From: an uncultured Alphaproteobacteria bacterium | Lineage (GTDB): Bacteria > Pseudomonadota > Alphaproteobacteria > HIMB59 > GCA-002718135 | DNA: 64,000 nucleotides | Reading direction: 5' to 3' | NCBI GenBank assembly: GCA_902521325.1 | Contig: CABYRE010000006.1 | Span: forward strand, 1 to 64,000 | Shown: positions 38,031-47,908 of the stretch, piece by piece | Layout: the number at the start of each line of letters is the position of its first letter | How positions within the stretch are numbered: the stretch's first letter is position 1 | Position numbers and translations under genes: made by a program | Notes under the pieces: generated by a model | What the model was told of the DNA's origin: nothing | The model's input: only the letters and a program-made list of their open reading frames with translations | The model's database searches: none

Positions 38031-39875
38031 ATGAAAACAATTAAAATGTCATGTTCTCATGCTTTGATTAAATATTTAACTGCACAAAAAATTTTAATTA
38101 ATGGTAAAAAACTACCATTATTTCCTGGTGCTTTTGGCATTTATGGACACGGAAATGTAGCTTGTATAGGCCAGGCAATGGAAGAATTTCAAGATGAGTT
38201 ACCTGGTTATAGAGGCCATCATGAACAAAATATGGCATTAACTGGTATTGCTTATGCAAGAGCAATGCGAAGAAAGCAAATTTTTATTGCAACTTCCTCA
38301 GTAGGACCTGGCTCTACAAATATGGTTACTGCTGCTGCTGTAGCTTTAAGCAATAGATTGCCTATTCTTTTACTTCCAGGAGATACATTTTCTAGTCGCT
38401 TTCCAGATCCAGTTCTACAACAAGTTGAACATTTTAACTCTCCATCAGAGACTCAAAATGATTCATTTAAATCTGTATCAAGATATTTTGATCGAATAAC
38501 TAGACCTGAACAAATTTTAACATCTTTACCTCAAGCAATTAATGTGATGCTAGATCCTGCGGATTGTGGTCCTGCAGTAATTTCAATGTCACAAGATGTT
38601 CAAGGAGAGGCTTATGATTATCCCGAAATCTTTTTTGAGGAAAAAATTCATGAAATAAGAAGAATTCACCCAGATCCAAATCAAATACAAAAAGCAGCTG
38701 ATAAATTAAAAAAATCAAAACAACCAATTATTATTTCTGGAGGAGGTGTTTTATATTCAGAAGCAGAAGAGGAAATTTCTGCTTTTGCAAAGAAACATAA
38801 TATTCCCGTAACTGCAACTGTAATGGGTATTGGATGTATGAATAAAGATGATCCCTATTATATAAGTGCAATTGGATGTTTAGGAGAAGGCTCATCTAAT
38901 AACCTTGCTACTGATACAGATTTAGCACTAGCTGTAGGAACAAAATTAGGAGACTTTACAACTGGCTCTTGGACAAATTTTGAAAATGAAAATTTTCAAC
39001 TTTTATCAATAAATACTTCACGATTTGACACTACAAAACATCGCGCAACTCCTGTTGTAAGTGATGCAAAAATTGGACTTCAAGAATTATCAAAAGCATT
39101 AGGAGATTGGAAAGCTCCAGATAATTGGTACCAACGTTCTATTGAGGAAAGAAATAAATGGGATGAATATGTTGCTAAAGAGAGTGGGCCAACAAATCAA
39201 GAACTTCCTTCTTATGCTCATGCAGTAGGTGCAGTTTATAGAAATTCAGATCCATCAGATATTGTTGTAACTGCAGCAGGAGGACTAGTAGGCGAAGTGG
39301 TTCAAATATGGAAACCTAAAGAACTAAATACCTTTGAAACTGAATGGGGATTTAGTTGCATGAGTTATGAAATATCAGGGGCACTTGGAATTAAAATGGC
39401 AAAACCTAATCAAGATGTAATTGTATTTGTAGGAGATGGTTCATACCTCTTACAAAACAGCGATATCTACAGTTCTGTTTTGTATGATAAAAAATTAATA
39501 ATAGTTGTTTGTGACAATGGCGGTCATATGGTGATTAATAGATTACAACTAGCAAAAGGCGGAAATGAATATCTTTGTAATCTCAATGCTGCTAGGGCTA
39601 CAAATTTACAGTTCGTAGATTTTGAAGCTCACGCAAAAAGTATGGGAGCAAATGGTGAAACTGTTAAATCTATTGCAGAATTAGAGGCAGCTTTTAAGAG
39701 AGCGAAAGAATCAGACAAAACCTATGTGATTTCAATGAAAACAGATGGGTATGAATGGTTGGAGGGCACAGCATTTTGGGAAAGCCCAACTCTTCAAGTT
39801 GATAATACGGAGGGTAAGAAATCAGCTCTTAATGAATTTTTAGAAGGTAAAAATAAACAACGTAAAGGCGTATAA
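38031..39875 (+). CDS. iolD: ThDP-dependent IolD-like 3D-(3,5/4)-trihydroxycyclohexane-1,2-dione acylhydrolase
   Basis: YGHGNVACIGQAMEE, GHHEQNMALTGIAYAR, VFVGDGSYLLQNSDIYSSVLYDKKLIIVVCDNGG; start set to ATG 38031. Confidence 0.85.
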   Translation: MKTIKMSCSHALIKYLTAQKILINGKKLPLFPGAFGIYGHGNVACIGQAMEEFQDELPGYRGHHEQNMALTGIAYARAMRRKQIFIATSSVGPGSTNMVTAAAVALSNRLPILLLPGDTFSSRFPDPVLQQVEHFNSPSETQNDSFKSVSRYFDRITRPEQILTSLPQAINVMLDPADCGPAVISMSQDVQGEAYDYPEIFFEEKIHEIRRIHPDPNQIQKAADKLKKSKQPIIISGGGVLYSEAEEEISAFAKKHNIPVTATVMGIGCMNKDDPYYISAIGCLGEGSSNNLATDTDLALAVGTKLGDFTTGSWTNFENENFQLLSINTSRFDTTKHRATPVVSDAKIGLQELSKALGDWKAPDNWYQRSIEERNKWDEYVAKESGPTNQELPSYAHAVGAVYRNSDPSDIVVTAAGGLVGEVVQIWKPKELNTFETEWGFSCMSYEISGALGIKMAKPNQDVIVFVGDGSYLLQNSDIYSSVLYDKKLIIVVCDNGGHMVINRLQLAKGGNEYLCNLNAARATNLQFVDFEAHAKSMGANGETVKSIAELEAAFKRAKESDKTYVISMKTDGYEWLEGTAFWESPTLQVDNTEGKKSALNEFLEGKNKQRKGV

Positions 39876-39909
39876 AAATAAATTTCTTTTTCTAAAATTT
39901 AAAAATTGT

Positions 39910-40938
39910 ATGAGTCAAAACAAGCCTATAATTTTATTAGATCCATATCCTAGAACTATGGATCTACTTTTTTCTAAAGAAAATTTAAACTATTTAAAAA
40001 AAAATTTTAAACTCATTACTGCTCCAAATAAAAATAAAAAATATTTTTATGAAAAAAATTTACCAAATGCAGATTATATTTTTGGGCAACCCAATTTACC
40101 TTCATTTTTAATTTCTAAAACCACAAAACTTAAAGCAATATTTAATGTGGAGAGCAATTTTATGGATAATATGGATTACGATTATTGTTTTAGAAAAGGA
40201 ATACATGTTTTAGCAACATCTCCTGTTTTTTCTCAACCCGTTGCTGAAATGGCAATGGGACTTACTTTATCAATAGCAAGAAGTATTCATATTGCCCACT
40301 CAGACTTTATTTTAAAAAAAGAAAAGTATGGAGGAGAAATTAGTCAGAATAATTTTTTAATAAAAAATAAAACATTTGGTTTAATTGGTTTTGGTGATTT
40401 AGCAAAATCTCTTACCCCTATACTAAAAGCATTCTCTAATAATATCATCGCCTATGATCCTTGGATTCCTGATAAAGAAATTGAAAAAATGGATGTTAAG
40501 CCTACCAGTTTGAATTTGTTACTCAAAAATGCTGACATTATTTATGTATTAGCTTCCATTACTTCTTCTAATGATTCTATGATTAATTCTTCAAAGTTTA
40601 AATTAATAAAAGATGGATCAGTGTTTGTATTAATGAGTAGAGCAGCCATAATAAATTTTGATGATTTTTTTAATTTTTTAAAAAATAGAAATGTGTTTGC
40701 TGCTATTGATGTTTTTCCTCAAGAACCGTTTCCTAAAAATCATAAATTAAGAAAACTTAAAAATGTAATTTTTTCACCACATAGGGCTGGTGCATTAGAC
40801 AGCGCATTTAAAGAGATGGGTGAATTAGTAATTCAAGATCTAAAACTTATCTCGAAGGGCCTACCTCCTAAATTATGTAAAAAAGCTGAGAGAGAAACTG
40901 TTAAATATTTACGTTCAAAACCAGTTGATATTAATTAA
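39910..40938 (+). CDS. D-isomer-specific 2-hydroxyacid dehydrogenase family protein (divergent)
   Basis: FGLIGFGDLAKSL, AYDPW, VLMSRAAIIN, FPQEPFP, FSPHRAGAL. Confidence 0.82.
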   Translation: MSQNKPIILLDPYPRTMDLLFSKENLNYLKKNFKLITAPNKNKKYFYEKNLPNADYIFGQPNLPSFLISKTTKLKAIFNVESNFMDNMDYDYCFRKGIHVLATSPVFSQPVAEMAMGLTLSIARSIHIAHSDFILKKEKYGGEISQNNFLIKNKTFGLIGFGDLAKSLTPILKAFSNNIIAYDPWIPDKEIEKMDVKPTSLNLLLKNADIIYVLASITSSNDSMINSSKFKLIKDGSVFVLMSRAAIINFDDFFNFLKNRNVFAAIDVFPQEPFPKNHKLRKLKNVIFSPHRAGALDSAFKEMGELVIQDLKLISKGLPPKLCKKAERETVKYLRSKPVDIN

Positions 40939-40959
40939 AATTTATTTAAAAATACAATT

Positions 40960-41706
40960 ATGTCAGATGAATTAGTACTGGAAGCTAAATCAGTCTCAAA
41001 ATTCTTTGGTACTATCACAGCTCTTCAAAATGTAGATCTTCATTTAAATAAAGGAGAAGTCCTTGGTGTTGTTGGTGATAATGGAGCAGGGAAATCCACA
41101 TTAATGAAAGTTTTATCTGGATTATATAAGCCAAGCGAAGGTGCGCTTTTTTTTGATAAGGAAAAAGTAACTTTAAATAGTCCAAGAGACTCTCAAAATT
41201 TAGGCTTAGAAATGGTCTACCAAGATTTAGCCCTAGCTGGCAATCTTCCTATCGGTGATAATATTTTTTTAGGAAGAGAACCAACAAGAAAAGTTGGCCC
41301 TTTCAATTTTTTGGATCATAAAAAAAGAAAACAGTTAACTGAAGAACATCTCGCAAAACTAAAAATAAATGTAAAGAGTGCTGATCAAAAGGTTGAAGAA
41401 TTATCAGGTGGACAAAGACAAGCGGTTGCAATTGCTAGAGCTACAGCCTTTAATGCAAAAATTGTATTAATGGATGAGCCGACAGCTGCACTAGCTGTTA
41501 AGGAAGTTGGAAAAGTTTTGGATCTAATTTTAAATCTAAAAAAATTGGGTGTTAGTGTTATAGTAATTAGCCATCGAATGGATGATATTTTTACTGTTTG
41601 TGATCGAGTGATGGCATTATTCCAAGGAACAAACTTTGCAGAATCAGAATTAAAAAATACTTCTAGAGATGAAGTTATTGGATGGATCATGGGGAAAAAA
41701 GATTAA
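40960..41706 (+). CDS. CUT2-type sugar ABC transporter ATP-binding protein (single NBD)
   Basis: GDNGAGKSTLMK, LSGGQRQAVAIARA, LMDEPTAAL; 248 aa. Confidence 0.93.
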   Translation: MSDELVLEAKSVSKFFGTITALQNVDLHLNKGEVLGVVGDNGAGKSTLMKVLSGLYKPSEGALFFDKEKVTLNSPRDSQNLGLEMVYQDLALAGNLPIGDNIFLGREPTRKVGPFNFLDHKKRKQLTEEHLAKLKINVKSADQKVEELSGGQRQAVAIARATAFNAKIVLMDEPTAALAVKEVGKVLDLILNLKKLGVSVIVISHRMDDIFTVCDRVMALFQGTNFAESELKNTSRDEVIGWIMGKKD

Positions 41707-42713
41707 TGAATAAGAATCAAGAAACTTTATTTGTAAGACTCATTCCTTTTTTTGAAAGATATGGAATCTTATTACTTATCTTAATAATGATTGCCGTTTT
41801 GCATTTATTGCAACCTGATGTTTTTTTGTCATGGAGGAATGTAACAAATATTTTTAAACAAGTTTCTTGGCAGTCTATGTTAGCACTTGGTGTCTTTATG
41901 GTCATTGTAACTGCAGGAATAGATCTATCAGTTGGCTCAATTATCATGCTATCATTAATGGGACTAGCTATTGCTTCTAAAGCAGGAATGCCTTGGTACG
42001 TTGTCATGTTAGTTGCTCCAGCAATTGGATTTTTATGTGGTATGTTTAATGGTATTGGCATTACGTTACTTCGAATGCCTCATCCATTCATCATGACACT
42101 TGGTACTCTTTATATATTTAGAGGAATTGGGAATCTAATTTCAGGTGGTGTACCAATAACAGGCTTTGCTGAACAGATAAGAGTTATTGGAAATGGTAAA
42201 ATCAAACTAGACGCATTCTTTGGAGAAGGGGCAAGAGAGTACATACCCACAAGTTTAATTTTGATGATAGTAATATTTTTTATTTTTTGGATATTTTTAA
42301 ATCATACAAGAATTGGTAAATGGATCTACGCGATTGGAGGTAACCCTGGAGCTGCAAGAGCAGCTGGTATTAATGTAGATCGAATTTTAATCGTAGTTTA
42401 CACCCTTTGCGGTTTTTTGGCAGGCATTGGAGGTTTAATTTTAGCTGGAAGAACGAATTCTGCTTATCCAAATGCTGGTTTACAATCTGAGTTAGATGCA
42501 ATTGCGGCAGTCATTATTGGCGGAGCAAGTTTCTTTGGTGGCAGGGGAACAGTTTTAGGAGTGTTTGCTGGAGTTATGATAATGGGTATACTCCGAAATG
42601 GCCTAAATTTAATGAATGTTAGTGTTTTCTGGCAACAAGTTCTGATTGGTTCCATTATTATTTTGGCCGTTTATATTGATGTTTTAAGAAGACAACTTGC
42701 AACCAGAACATAA
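41706..42713 (+). CDS. CUT2-type sugar ABC transporter permease
   Basis: GIDLSVGSIIMLS, GNPGAARAAGINVDR, IIGGASFFGGRGTVLG. Confidence 0.94.
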   Translation: MNKNQETLFVRLIPFFERYGILLLILIMIAVLHLLQPDVFLSWRNVTNIFKQVSWQSMLALGVFMVIVTAGIDLSVGSIIMLSLMGLAIASKAGMPWYVVMLVAPAIGFLCGMFNGIGITLLRMPHPFIMTLGTLYIFRGIGNLISGGVPITGFAEQIRVIGNGKIKLDAFFGEGAREYIPTSLILMIVIFFIFWIFLNHTRIGKWIYAIGGNPGAARAAGINVDRILIVVYTLCGFLAGIGGLILAGRTNSAYPNAGLQSELDAIAAVIIGGASFFGGRGTVLGVFAGVMIMGILRNGLNLMNVSVFWQQVLIGSIIILAVYIDVLRRQLATRT

Positions 42714-42802
42714 TATTAAAAAATAATCACTTTCTGACAAACAGTCTCTTGATTAGATTTTCATTTTTGATTAATGATTAAAAAAAAAATTTAGGAGGAA
42801 AA

Positions 42803-43720
42803 ATGAAATTTTTTATTTCTATAATTACTACTTCTTTATTGTTAGTTTCAGGTGGCCTTCTTGCAGGCTCACATGCTAAAACAATAATGCTAAGTACCAA
42901 AGGACCAGGTGCTGGAAACCCTTTTTGGGCGTCAGTTGAAGCTGGTGCAAAAGATGCTGCTGAAGAATTAGGAGTAAACCTAATTATCCTTTCACCACCG
43001 CAAGAGAGTGATGTTATGGCTCAGGTAGCGCAAATTGAAGACCAAATTGCTAAAGGTGTTGATGGTATTGCAATCGCACCAACTGACCCGAACGCAGTTG
43101 CTCCAATTCTTGATGATGCAATGGCTTCAGGTGTTCCTGTTGTATACATTGATACTAATGGAATAAATGAAGGTGTAACTTTCATTGGAACTAACAATAT
43201 TAATGGTGCTGCTTTAGCCGCTCAATACATTTGTGATAATGTTCCAAGTGGTTCTGATGTTGCAATTCTTCAAGGAATGATTACTCAAACAACAGGTCAG
43301 CACAGAGCAGAAGGATCTCACAAAGGTCTCGAAGCATGTGGTATGAACATTGTTGCTGAACTTCCAGCTAACTGGGATACCGCACAAGGTATGTCAGTAA
43401 CTGAAGACATCTTAACTGGTAACCCTAATCTAAAAGCAATCTTTGCTTCTAATGATAATATGGGTCTAGGAGCTATCCAAGCATTAAAAAATGCTGATAT
43501 GCTAGATGATGTTGTAGTTGTTGGATTTGATGCTAACCCTGATGCTGCTGCAAGTGTAATGGCTGGTGAAATGTCAGCTACTATTGCTCAATTCTCATAC
43601 AACATGGGATACATGGGTGTAGAAAATGCACTTAAATTAGCTAATGGTGAGAGCATTCCTGATAACATTGATACTGGAACTGTACTAGTTACTAAAGAAA
43701 ACGCATCAGACTTTATGTAA
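42803..43720 (+). CDS. CUT2-type sugar-binding protein (ribose/fructose-type periplasmic SBP)
   Basis: Signal peptide; GAGNPFWASVEAGAKDAAEELG, GVDGIAIAPTDPNAVAPIL, GFDANPDAAA. Confidence 0.93.
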   Translation: MKFFISIITTSLLLVSGGLLAGSHAKTIMLSTKGPGAGNPFWASVEAGAKDAAEELGVNLIILSPPQESDVMAQVAQIEDQIAKGVDGIAIAPTDPNAVAPILDDAMASGVPVVYIDTNGINEGVTFIGTNNINGAALAAQYICDNVPSGSDVAILQGMITQTTGQHRAEGSHKGLEACGMNIVAELPANWDTAQGMSVTEDILTGNPNLKAIFASNDNMGLGAIQALKNADMLDDVVVVGFDANPDAAASVMAGEMSATIAQFSYNMGYMGVENALKLANGESIPDNIDTGTVLVTKENASDFM

Positions 43721-43744
43721 GTCAAAGCTATACTTTATTTTAAG

Positions 43745-43772
43745 GGCCGTAATTTTTACGGCCTTTTTTTTT
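43745..43772 (+). terminator. Rho-independent terminator
   Basis: ggccgtaa-ttt-ttacggcc followed by a T9 run. Confidence 0.92.
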
Positions 43773-43811
43773 ACTATTCCATTTCTCACAATTAATTTAT
43801 AGAAATAACAT

Positions 43812-44966
43812 ATGAAAAATATTGGTCTTGTAGGCTGTGGGAATATTGCAGAAACATATTTTAGAGCTCAAGAATATTTTAATAACATAAATTTTGTAGC
43901 TTGTGCTGATATCAATCTAGATGCAGCTAAAAAAACAGCTGAGCAGTACAATATTGCAGCTTTATCAGTGGATGAAATATTTAATGATAAAAATGTAGAC
44001 ATTATTCTTAACCTCACAATTCCTCAAGCGCACTATGAAATATCGAAAAGAGCTCTTGAGGCAAACAAACATGTTTATTGTGAAAAACCAATGAGTGTTA
44101 AATTTGATGATGCTAAAGAATTATTAAATTTAGCAAAAAAAAATAGTTTATATATTGGTAATGCTCCCGACACTTTTTTAGGAGGAGGAGGACAGCTTAC
44201 CAGAAATTTAATTGATAATAATGATATTGGACAAGTTCTAACTGGTAATTTTATATTTGCTTTTCCTGGTGTTCAAGATTTTCATCCAAGTCCTGAGTCT
44301 TGGTTTCAAGAAGGCGGAGGGCCTGTAATAGATATGGGTCCATATTTTTTTACAACACTTGTTAATCTTCTAGGTCCTGTAAAAAATATAAGAGGAAGAG
44401 GAGCGAAATTTTTTGATAAAAGAGAATACAAAGCTGGTCCAAAAAAAGGAGAAACTTTTAATGTTGAAATTCCAACTTCCTATATGTTTAATATTGAGTT
44501 TCAAAATAAAGCTATCATTCAAGGTTTCATTTCATTTGATGTTTTAAATCATAAACGTAATCACATGGAACTCTATGGAACAAAGGGATCAATTGTAGTT
44601 CCTGACCCTAACATGTTTGGTGGTCCAGTATCTATAGCAGGGGAATTTGGATCAGATTGGAAAGATATAAGTGTTGAAGACAAGCCTCTTGGAAAGACAA
44701 ATATTGTTAATCATAGTGGCAGAAGTAATGAGGCACCCGAACAAGCAAATTATAGAGGTATTGGACTTGCTGAAATGATTGATGCGATAGAAAATAATAG
44801 AATGCATAGATGTAATGGGGAGTTGGCTCTTCATGTTCTAGATGTAATTGAATGTGCCATGATTTCATCAATTTATAAAGTAGAAGTAGAACTCAGATCT
44901 TCTTGTGTGAAGCCAGAGCCAATGCATGATGATTTCATTAGGCAAATCCTAAAAAAAGGATTGTAA
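43812..44966 (+). CDS. Gfo/Idh/MocA family oxidoreductase
   Basis: GLVGCGNIAETYF, YCEKPMS, GPVIDMGPYF. Confidence 0.9.
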   Translation: MKNIGLVGCGNIAETYFRAQEYFNNINFVACADINLDAAKKTAEQYNIAALSVDEIFNDKNVDIILNLTIPQAHYEISKRALEANKHVYCEKPMSVKFDDAKELLNLAKKNSLYIGNAPDTFLGGGGQLTRNLIDNNDIGQVLTGNFIFAFPGVQDFHPSPESWFQEGGGPVIDMGPYFFTTLVNLLGPVKNIRGRGAKFFDKREYKAGPKKGETFNVEIPTSYMFNIEFQNKAIIQGFISFDVLNHKRNHMELYGTKGSIVVPDPNMFGGPVSIAGEFGSDWKDISVEDKPLGKTNIVNHSGRSNEAPEQANYRGIGLAEMIDAIENNRMHRCNGELALHVLDVIECAMISSIYKVEVELRSSCVKPEPMHDDFIRQILKKGL

Positions 44967-45075
44967 ATTATAATTCTGTAATTGAGTGCGATAATTTTTC
45001 ACCAAAAAAGCTTATATTTCTGCTTGTTTTACAAATATATTCTTGTTAGGGCACACATATAAATAGGAGGAATGC

Positions 45076-46041
45076 ATGAAAAAATTTGCTTCAATTATTT
45101 TAGCTTCAGTAGCACTTTTCGCTACTTCAGCAAAAGCAGAATATAAATTTAACTTTGTAATGCATAGTGACACAAACAACGCTTTTTGGGCAGCAGTTCA
45201 TAAAGGTTTTAAAGATGCTTGTGCACAAATTAATGCAGATTGCCAAATGTTAACTCTATCAGGTGATGGAGACCAACAGGAGCAATTACAAAACTTAGAA
45301 TCTTCAATCGCTCAAGGTGTTGATGGTATTGTAACTACAATTACAAACCCAACTATTTTTGATGCCGCTGTTGATGAAGCTTTAGCAGCTGGAATTCCAG
45401 TTATTACAGCTAATACAGATGACCCAGAGGGTGCTGCAGGTAGTAATAGACTTGCATACGTTGGACAAGATTTGGAAGCAGCAGGTTATGAACTTGCAGC
45501 AACTTTATCTAAACAATTTCCTGATGGACCAGTACATGTTCTTATAGGTGTAGCAGACATGAACCAATCATGGGCTTACACAAGAGCTAACGGTATTGCA
45601 AGATTTATGGATGACTATAAAGCTGCAAATCCAGATAGAGAAGTAACTTACGAAAAAATCGAATCTGGAATGGATCTATCAACTGTAGGAAACAGAGTAG
45701 CTTCATATGTTCAAACTAATCCAAATACTACTGCATATTTCGATGTAGGATTTTGGGAAGCAGGAGCAGCTCAAGGTATCAGAAACCTTGGTTATGAGCC
45801 TGGTCAAATGTTGCTTGCAGGATTTGACTTAGTTGACGTCGTATTTGAAGAAATGGAAAAAGGTTATGTTCAACTAACCGTTGACCAACAGCCATACTAT
45901 CAAGGTTATATGTCAGTTCACCAACTATACTTAATGAACAAGTATGGTTTAAGTGCACTTGATATCAACACTGGTAAGGCAATGATTGGCCCGGATGATG
46001 TTGCACAAATCCGTTCTTTCAAAGGAATGTCAGTTAGATAA
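45076..46041 (+). CDS. CUT2-type sugar-binding protein
   Basis: Signal peptide MKKFASIILASVALFATSAKA; NNAFWAAVHKGFKDAC, GVDGIVTTITNP, AGFDLVD. Confidence 0.92.
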   Translation: MKKFASIILASVALFATSAKAEYKFNFVMHSDTNNAFWAAVHKGFKDACAQINADCQMLTLSGDGDQQEQLQNLESSIAQGVDGIVTTITNPTIFDAAVDEALAAGIPVITANTDDPEGAAGSNRLAYVGQDLEAAGYELAATLSKQFPDGPVHVLIGVADMNQSWAYTRANGIARFMDDYKAANPDREVTYEKIESGMDLSTVGNRVASYVQTNPNTTAYFDVGFWEAGAAQGIRNLGYEPGQMLLAGFDLVDVVFEEMEKGYVQLTVDQQPYYQGYMSVHQLYLMNKYGLSALDINTGKAMIGPDDVAQIRSFKGMSVR

Positions 46042-46053
46042 TAAAAACAATGT

Positions 46054-46085
46054 AAAGCCGGATAAATTTTATCCGGCTTTCTTTT
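46054..46085 (+). terminator. Perfect hairpin after SBP gene (terminator/attenuator-like)
   Basis: aaagccggataa-att-ttatccggcttt then cttttaaaa, upstream of permease start. Confidence 0.78.
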
Positions 46086-46099
46086 AAAAAAGAAGTAAT

Positions 46100-47134
46100 A
46101 TGAAAAGTAACAGACTAAAATCCATATTGATGCGCCCAGAAATAAGTACGTTCATAATGTTTGTAGTAATTATGACCGCTTTCTTTATTGCTAATGATAA
46201 ATTTCTTAGTCCTAGAAATATTCGAATAGTTATGGGAATAACACCTGAGTATATCATCGTTGCTATTGGTATCGCTATATTAATGATCTCTGGTGAATTT
46301 GATTTATCAGTTGGATCTGTTTTTGCACTTGTACCTATGACAATGGTTCAATTAGTACATCAAGGTATTCCACCTTGGTTTGCCATAGCATTAGGATTAT
46401 CAATTGGTATCGCTGTTGGTTTTGTAAATGGTTTTATAACGATCAGGTTTGGAATACCCTCCTTTATAGCCACTTTAGGAATGCTATACATTGCTAGAAG
46501 TTTAACTACTGTTGCAACAGGCGGATTTCCTCCACCATTCCCTCACTCATTACCAAATGAACTTTTTGTTTTTCAATTTGAAGTTTTTAGAGCATCATTA
46601 TTTTGGATGCTTGGAGTTGCATTTGTTGCTGGCATAATGCTCCATAGAAGTAACCTTGGAAATTGGATTTATTCTACAGGTGGTGATACTGGCGCTGCAT
46701 CATCAATGGGAATAAAGACTAACAATGTAAAAATGTTCTGTTTTATACTTTGTGGATTTTTAGCTGGCTTTGCAGGAATGATTCAAACTTTTAGAATCGA
46801 AGCTCCTTTACCTTCTCAGGGATATCTTCTTGAATTAGAGTCTATCGCTGCAGCAGTAATTGGAGGGGTCAGCTTATTTGGTGGAGTTGGAACTATATTC
46901 GGAGCTGCAATTGGAGCAATACTTATTCGCTTTCTTGAAAGTGGAATTATAATGGCGAGAATAGATGCCGAATGGTTTAGAGCAGGACTAGGATCTTTAA
47001 TTATTATCTCCGTTGTATTTAATACTTGGGTTGTAAGAAGAGGTGAAAATATGGTTCATAAAAACCAAGCTGAAGAAAATGAAATTGACTCTAAGAAAAA
47101 TACTCAGAAAAGTGAAGGAGAAACTAATGAGTAG
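46100..47134 (+). CDS. CUT2-type sugar ABC transporter permease
   Basis: GEFDLSVGSVFAL, GGVSLFGGVGTIFG, multiple TM. Confidence 0.93.
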   Translation: MKSNRLKSILMRPEISTFIMFVVIMTAFFIANDKFLSPRNIRIVMGITPEYIIVAIGIAILMISGEFDLSVGSVFALVPMTMVQLVHQGIPPWFAIALGLSIGIAVGFVNGFITIRFGIPSFIATLGMLYIARSLTTVATGGFPPPFPHSLPNELFVFQFEVFRASLFWMLGVAFVAGIMLHRSNLGNWIYSTGGDTGAASSMGIKTNNVKMFCFILCGFLAGFAGMIQTFRIEAPLPSQGYLLELESIAAAVIGGVSLFGGVGTIFGAAIGAILIRFLESGIIMARIDAEWFRAGLGSLIIISVVFNTWVVRRGENMVHKNQAEENEIDSKKNTQKSEGETNE

Positions 47135-47870
47135 TGAGAATATTATTGAATGCAAAGATCTTAATAAATATTATTCTGGAGTTCATGCACTTAAAAATCT
47201 CAGTTTAAAAATAAAAAAGGATACGGTTGTTGGTTTAATTGGTGATAACGGTGCTGGTAAATCAACACTAATTAAAATTCTATCTGGTGCTCATGCACCT
47301 GACTCTGGCCACATTTACTTTGAAGGAAATGAAGTGAAATTTAAGTCTACTAAGGAAGCGATGAATTTAGGAATAGAAACTATCTATCAATATTCCGCAT
47401 TAATTCCACAGATGTCTATTGCACGAAATATTTTTATCGGAAGAGAGCAGACAACTTTTTCACTTGGATCAATTGGTTTAATGAAATCTAAATCAATGGA
47501 TAAAGCTGCGATGGAAGCGTTAAATGATGTTGAACTTCATCTAAGGTCTCCTGAAACACCTGTAAACCAACTCTCAGGAGGAGAAAGACAAGGTGTTGTA
47601 ATTGCAAGAGCTATGTATTTTAAATCAAAAGTTTTAATCTTGGATGAACCAACAAACCACTTATCAGTTAAAGAAACAAATAAAGTTCTTCGGTTCGTTG
47701 AAGGATTAAAAAAACAAGGTGTAACATCCATATTTATTACTCACAACTTGAGTCACGTCTATCCTATTGCAGATCATTTGTGTGTTATGGCAAGGGGTGA
47801 AAAAATTGCTGATTTAGCAAAAGAAGATACAAACATTGATGAGTTAACTGATTTGCTAGTAAATGGATAA
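47127..47870 (+). CDS. CUT2-type sugar ABC transporter ATP-binding protein (single NBD)
   Basis: GDNGAGKSTLIKIL, LSGGERQGVVIARAM, ILDEPTNHL; start set to MSSENIIE. Confidence 0.92.
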   Translation: MSSENIIECKDLNKYYSGVHALKNLSLKIKKDTVVGLIGDNGAGKSTLIKILSGAHAPDSGHIYFEGNEVKFKSTKEAMNLGIETIYQYSALIPQMSIARNIFIGREQTTFSLGSIGLMKSKSMDKAAMEALNDVELHLRSPETPVNQLSGGERQGVVIARAMYFKSKVLILDEPTNHLSVKETNKVLRFVEGLKKQGVTSIFITHNLSHVYPIADHLCVMARGEKIADLAKEDTNIDELTDLLVNG

Positions 47871-47908
47871 ATATTGTTTAAGATCACTTATAAATATGGA
47901 GGCGATCA

